Shown here piece after piece: positions 13,214 to 16,812 of a stretch of DNA of 16,812 nt (position 1 is the first letter of the stretch; every line of letters begins with the position of its first letter). The stretch covers positions 1-16,812 of the forward strand of contig CAZAFU010000056.1 of assembly GCA_964484475.1 (NCBI GenBank). Reading direction: 5' to 3'. Below the pieces are notes generated by a model. It saw only the letters and a list, made by a program, of their open reading frames with translations. It was not told the origin of the DNA and did not search any database. The DNA is from Parvularcula sp964484475. GTDB lineage: Bacteria; Pseudomonadota; Alphaproteobacteria; Caulobacterales; Parvularculaceae. The position numbers were made by a program, and so were the translations under genes.

Positions 13214-16200
13214 ATGGCCTCGTTTCCTGGTGGGCGCGCAACAGCGTCGCCGCCAACCTGCTGATGGTCTTCATCATCGTCATCGGCGCATTGTCTTTCT
13301 TCACCCTCAGCCGCGAGGCGCAGCCCTCGATCATTCCCGAGAGCGTCAACGTCAATGTCGCCTGGCCGGGCGCATCGCCGACGGATGTCGAGGAGCAGAT
13401 CATCCTCCGTATCGAGGAGGAGCTGTCGAACCTCGACGACATCAAGGAGGTGACCGCACAGGCCCGGGAGGGTTCGGCGTCCGTCACGGTGGAGATGCGC
13501 GAGGGCGCGGATTTCGACGCCTTCCTCAATGAAGTGAAGGCGCGGGTCGATGGCGTCTCCAACCTGCCTCAGGACAGTTTCCCGCCGACGGTCTCACGGA
13601 CGAGTTTCGGCAACGAACTCGCATGGATCATGCTCAGCGGGGAGATCGGGGACAAGGAACTCAACCGTCTCGCACGCGAGATCAGGAACGAGCTGGCCCA
13701 GGTTCCCGGCGGCACGCCGCTGGTCGAGGTTCAGGGCCTCCAGGACGAGGAGGTCTCGATCGAGATCTCCGAGGAGGCGCTGCGGCGCTTCGGGCTGACC
13801 TTCGACGAGGTCGCCCTCGCGGTGCGCGGCGCATCGCTCAACCTTTCCATGGGCGAGATCCAGACCGCCAGCGGCAATATCCCCCTCGCCTCCCGCAACC
13901 TCGCGGACACGTCCGAGGAATTCGGCGCGATCATCGTCAGGCAGAATCTCGACGGCTCGGTCATCCGCGTGAGGGACGTCGCCACGGTGATCGACGGTTT
14001 CCCCGACCGGAACTTCAGGTTCCGTATCGATGGCCAGAAGGGGATGATCATCGAGCTCGAGCAGCCCAAGGAAGCCAACATCAAGACCATCATGGCAGCC
14101 GTCCGGGGCTATATCGACGACAAGCAGGAGGCCCTGCCCGAAGGCGTCGAACTCGAACTGCTGTTCACGCTCGAGGAGTTCTACGACGGCCGGATGAGGA
14201 TCGTCAGCGAGAACGCCATCTACGGCCTGATCCTCGTTCTCGTCGTGCTGATGCTGTTCCTCAGGCCTGTGGTCGCGCTCTGGGTGGCGATGGGTATCGG
14301 CGTCTCCTTCATCGGCACTTTCATCTTCATGCCGATGGTTGGCGTCAGCCTCAACATGATGTCCCTGTTCGGCCTCCTGCTGGTGATCGGTATCGTTGTC
14401 GACGACGCACTGGTCGTCGGCGAGAGCATCAACAGGCAGGTGGAGATCGGCCGCAAGGGCGTGGACGCCGCGATCATCGGCACACAGATCGTGATCAAGC
14501 CGGTGATCTTCGCGGTCCTCACGACGATGCTGGCCTTCTCGCCCTTCCTCTTCATCGGCGGGATGTTCAGGGCGTTTCTCGCGTCGATCGCCTGGACGGT
14601 GATCCTGGCCCTCGCCTTCTCCCTGATCGAGAGCTTCCTGATCCTGCCCTCGCACCTTGCGCATATGGGCCCGCCCAAGAATACCGGGATCATGAAGTTC
14701 CAGCGGCGCTTCGCCGACAGCCTCCTGTGGTTCGCCGACAGGTTCTACCGTCCGCTGATCGAATTCGCGATCCAGGCCCGGCTCCTGACCATTACCACCT
14801 TCCTCGGCTTCTTCGCAGTCGCCGTCGCCCTGGTGGCGCAGGGTTGGGTCCCCCTCAAGTTCGATCCGGATATCGAGAACGACTTCATCCAGATGAACAT
14901 CTCGATGCAGGAGGGGACGTCGTGGACCCGCACACAGCAGGTCTACGACCAGATCCTCGCAGCGAACGAGGAACTCGATGCCGAACTCGAGCGTCGGACC
15001 GGCAAGGACATCCTGGAGAGCACGCAGCTCTACGGCTGGCCCGGCGGGCTCAACGGCTTCAACGTCTTCGCGTCCGGCGACGAGCGCGGGATGACGATGG
15101 CGGAGATTTCCGACATCTACCGGGACATCATCGGCCCGATCCCCGATGCGCAGGAGATCGATCTGAGCTCGTCCTTCGGCGGGGGCGGCAACCGCTTCAT
15201 GCTCGCCATCGAGACCAATGACCTCGACCAGGCGGCGGAAGCGGCTGAGGAGATCAAGGCATACCTCAACTCCGTGCCCATCCTTTACGATGTCCGCGAC
15301 AACCTGCAGGCTCCTCTCGACGAACTGCGCCTCAAGCTTCGTCCCGGCGCAGAGCGGTTCGGTATCACCGTGCAGGACGCCTCGCGTCAGCTGCGCCAGG
15401 CCTATTACGGCGAGGAGGTCCAGCGCCTTCCCCGCGAAGGTCAGGACGTCCGGGTCATGGTGCGCTACCCCAAGGAAACGCGGGAAAGCCTCGAGAGCCT
15501 TTTCGGCGAATTCCGTATCCGCACGCCTGACGGCCGGCAGATCCCCGTGGCTTCTGTGGTTGAGTTCGAAACCGGACCGGCGGTGCGCTACATCCGCAGG
15601 ACAGACCGCAAGCGCTCGGTGACCATCATGGCGCGCATCCGCGAGGGTGCGGATGCGGGGCCCCTTCGCGGCGAATTCTATGGCGAGGTCGTGCCGGAAA
15701 TCCTGGCCAAGTACCCTGACGTGGATATCGTCCGCCGCGGCGGCGACGAGGATCAGGCGGAGTTCTTCAACTCCTTCTTCGTCGGCATGATGGCGGCGCT
15801 ACTCGGCATGTACATGCTGCTGGCGATCGCCTTCAGCAGCTACTTCCAACCGCTCCTGATCATGTCCGCCATCCCCTTCGGTTTCATGGGTGCGGTTTTC
15901 GGACACATGCTTTTCGGGGTGGATTTCTCGGTGTTCTCCTTCTTCGGCATCACCGCCGCCGCCGGGGTCGTGGTCAACGACAACCTGGTGCTCGTCGATT
16001 ACGTGAACCGCCTGAGGGACCAGGGCGCTGGTGCCTTCGCGGCTCTCGTCGAGGCTGGAACGGTCAGGTTCAGGCCGATTCTCCTGACCTCGGTGACGAC
16101 GTTCATCGGTCTCCTGCCGATCCTCCTCGAAAACAGCATCGACGCCGAGTTCCTCAAGCCTGTCGTGGTCAGCCTCGCCTTCGGTGTCTTCTTCGCCCTG

Positions 16201-16368
16201 TTCGTCACGCTCCTCTTCGTCCCGGCCATGTACGCGGCGGGCACGGATATCGCCCGCTTCCTGCGAGGGATCTGGACCGGCGAGCGGCAACCGCGTTTCG
16301 GCGAGGGCGCCTCGAAAGAAGGGGTTCCCGAGATCAAGGGGTCCGAACATCACGTGCCAGCGGAGTAG
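13210..16368 (+). CDS. RND multidrug efflux permease (HAE1/AcrB-type)
   Basis: Proton-driven inner-membrane pump, 1052 residues, full length for the family with the usual duplicated layout: TM1 (about 12-32), first periplasmic loop, TM2-6 (336-480), TM7 (about 527-545), second periplasmic loop, and TM8-12 (855-1010). TM4 contains the proton-relay pair Asp398-Asp399 in GIVVDDALVVGE. TM10 reads GVVVNDNLVLVDY, so the Lys that AcrB uses at this point (Lys940) is Asn923, followed by Asp924; this is seen in a distinct RND branch, as I recall. The ATG overlaps the adaptor stop (ATGA). The hydrophilic tail after 1015 is probably cytoplasmic. A terminator lies about 100 bases downstream. Drug, lipid or metabolite substrate cannot be assigned. 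Confidence 0.95.
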   Translation: MNGLVSWWARNSVAANLLMVFIIVIGALSFFTLSREAQPSIIPESVNVNVAWPGASPTDVEEQIILRIEEELSNLDDIKEVTAQAREGSASVTVEMREGADFDAFLNEVKARVDGVSNLPQDSFPPTVSRTSFGNELAWIMLSGEIGDKELNRLAREIRNELAQVPGGTPLVEVQGLQDEEVSIEISEEALRRFGLTFDEVALAVRGASLNLSMGEIQTASGNIPLASRNLADTSEEFGAIIVRQNLDGSVIRVRDVATVIDGFPDRNFRFRIDGQKGMIIELEQPKEANIKTIMAAVRGYIDDKQEALPEGVELELLFTLEEFYDGRMRIVSENAIYGLILVLVVLMLFLRPVVALWVAMGIGVSFIGTFIFMPMVGVSLNMMSLFGLLLVIGIVVDDALVVGESINRQVEIGRKGVDAAIIGTQIVIKPVIFAVLTTMLAFSPFLFIGGMFRAFLASIAWTVILALAFSLIESFLILPSHLAHMGPPKNTGIMKFQRRFADSLLWFADRFYRPLIEFAIQARLLTITTFLGFFAVAVALVAQGWVPLKFDPDIENDFIQMNISMQEGTSWTRTQQVYDQILAANEELDAELERRTGKDILESTQLYGWPGGLNGFNVFASGDERGMTMAEISDIYRDIIGPIPDAQEIDLSSSFGGGGNRFMLAIETNDLDQAAEAAEEIKAYLNSVPILYDVRDNLQAPLDELRLKLRPGAERFGITVQDASRQLRQAYYGEEVQRLPREGQDVRVMVRYPKETRESLESLFGEFRIRTPDGRQIPVASVVEFETGPAVRYIRRTDRKRSVTIMARIREGADAGPLRGEFYGEVVPEILAKYPDVDIVRRGGDEDQAEFFNSFFVGMMAALLGMYMLLAIAFSSYFQPLLIMSAIPFGFMGAVFGHMLFGVDFSVFSFFGITAAAGVVVNDNLVLVDYVNRLRDQGAGAFAALVEAGTVRFRPILLTSVTTFIGLLPILLENSIDAEFLKPVVVSLAFGVFFALFVTLLFVPAMYAAGTDIARFLRGIWTGERQPRFGEGASKEGVPEIKGSEHHVPAE

Positions 16369-16464
16369 GATTTCACCCACCTCCTTTACTCCCCGTTAAC
16401 CTTGCGAGCGCATGGTTAAGAGGTCTTCTTCTCCCAGGAAGACATACCCACCATACCCCCAGGG

Positions 16465-16496
16465 ACGGCCTCGCTTTCGCGGGGCCGTTTCCTTTT
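16465..16496 (+). terminator. Rho-independent terminator after the RND operon
   Basis: A ten-pair hairpin (ACGGCCTCGC paired with GCGGGGCCGT, one T-G pair, loop TTTC) is followed by a T-rich tract with TTT, CC and TTTT to 16496. It lies 97 bases after the permease stop and separates the operon from the tRNA genes. Confidence 0.85.
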
Positions 16497-16594
16497 GGGA
16501 ACCTGTCCGTGTCGGCCGCAAAAAACCGGCGAATTGGGGAAATCGGGGGGTTTTCAACTCTGAAACGATGCGCTATCCGCTCGCTTCGTGGTGA

Positions 16595-16670
16595 TCCCCA
16601 GTAGCTCAGTTGGTAGAGCAAGCGACTGTTAATCGCTGGGTCGCTGGTTCGAGTCCGGCCTGGGGAGCCA
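16595..16670 (+). tRNA. tRNA-Asn (anticodon GTT)
   Basis: The 76-base cloverleaf has acceptor arms TCCCCAG and CTGGGGA, discriminator G, and an encoded CCA at 16668-16670. The anticodon stem AGCGA/TCGCT encloses CTGTTAA, placing GTT at 16628-16630. The D arm (GCTCAGTTGGTAGAGC) and the T loop TTCGAGT are standard. Confidence 0.97.
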
Positions 16671-16735
16671 CGTTTTCCCTACTGTCTTCTTGCATATTGA
16701 CCAAACCCCTCCCCTGCGCCACGGAGGCGGTCACT

Positions 16736-16811
16736 GCCCCTATAGCTCAGCTGGTAGAGCAACTGATTTGTAATCAGTAGGTCGTTCGTTCGAGTCGGAC
16801 TGGGGGCACCA
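16736..16811 (+). tRNA. tRNA-Thr (anticodon TGT)
   Basis: The 76-base cloverleaf has acceptor arms GCCCCTA and TGGGGGC (one T-G pair), discriminator A, and an encoded CCA at 16809-16811. The anticodon stem ACTGA/TCAGT encloses TTTGTAA, placing TGT at 16769-16771. The T arm GTTCG/CGGAC has one wobble pair. It lies 65 bases after tRNA-Asn, possibly in the same transcript. Confidence 0.97.
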
Positions 16812-16812
16812 T

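Noticed and set aside
13623..15221. A 532-residue plus-strand open frame within the RND permease
   Set aside because: Another frame of the permease gene; Arg/Gly/Asp-rich composition, no domain, and fully covered by the correct frame with membrane segments and relay residues.
16396..16419. TTAACC and GGTTAA inverted pair resembling CtrA half-sites
   Set aside because: A canonical CtrA site has TTAA-N7-TTAA; here the TTAA cores are 16 bases apart in a short region before a terminator, with no gene start served.
16412..16594. A 60-codon plus-strand frame between the RND operon and tRNA-Asn
   Set aside because: It runs through the terminator hairpin, has no ribosome site, and its composition looks non-coding.

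Overview
The window is GC-rich, densely coded alphaproteobacterial DNA. The class assignment rests on a PopZ-type polar organizer gene, a DUF3035 lipoprotein behind lspA, a fold-III ornithine decarboxylase with a structured leader, and a divergent Pcm-like methyltransferase beside popZ. I cannot fix the order. Almost all of it reads as ordinary chromosomal sequence: I see no insertion sequence, phage gene or CRISPR array.

Layout. (1) Bases 1-2276, plus strand: 3' part of ileS, lspA (ATGA overlap) and a DUF3035 lipoprotein, closed by a perfect-palindrome terminator. (2) Bases 2356-6188, minus strand: a polyamine operon read right to left as ornithine decarboxylase, AdoMet decarboxylase (speD), spermidine synthase (speE) and an agmatinase-family ureohydrolase, followed by a small membrane protein. 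The first three genes overlap by ATGA and the fourth starts 4 bases after speE ends. The operon begins with a GTG start codon buried in a long predicted RNA helix (6185-6274). (3) Bases 6431-8149, plus: a PhoD-family phosphatase with Tat and lipoprotein signals. (4) Bases 8397-9949, minus: pcm-like methyltransferase, then popZ. (5) Base 10089 onward, plus: tRNA-Cys, then a complete tripartite RND efflux operon (outer-membrane factor lipoprotein, membrane fusion protein, HAE1-type permease), each junction an ATGA overlap, then a terminator, tRNA-Asn and tRNA-Thr.

How the genes work together. The polyamine operon makes putrescine from ornithine (and possibly from agmatine), makes decarboxylated AdoMet, and joins them into spermidine. 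Its leader looks able to hide the first start codon, and the overlapping genes could then be controlled together. The RND operon should form a pump across both membranes; no regulator gene is next to it, but an inverted repeat lies in its upstream region. lspA matures lipoproteins such as the three encoded here (DUF3035 protein, PhoD, outer-membrane factor).

The most interesting non-coding signal is the ornithine decarboxylase leader. It probably belongs to the known alphaproteobacterial speF leader class, although I could not align it.
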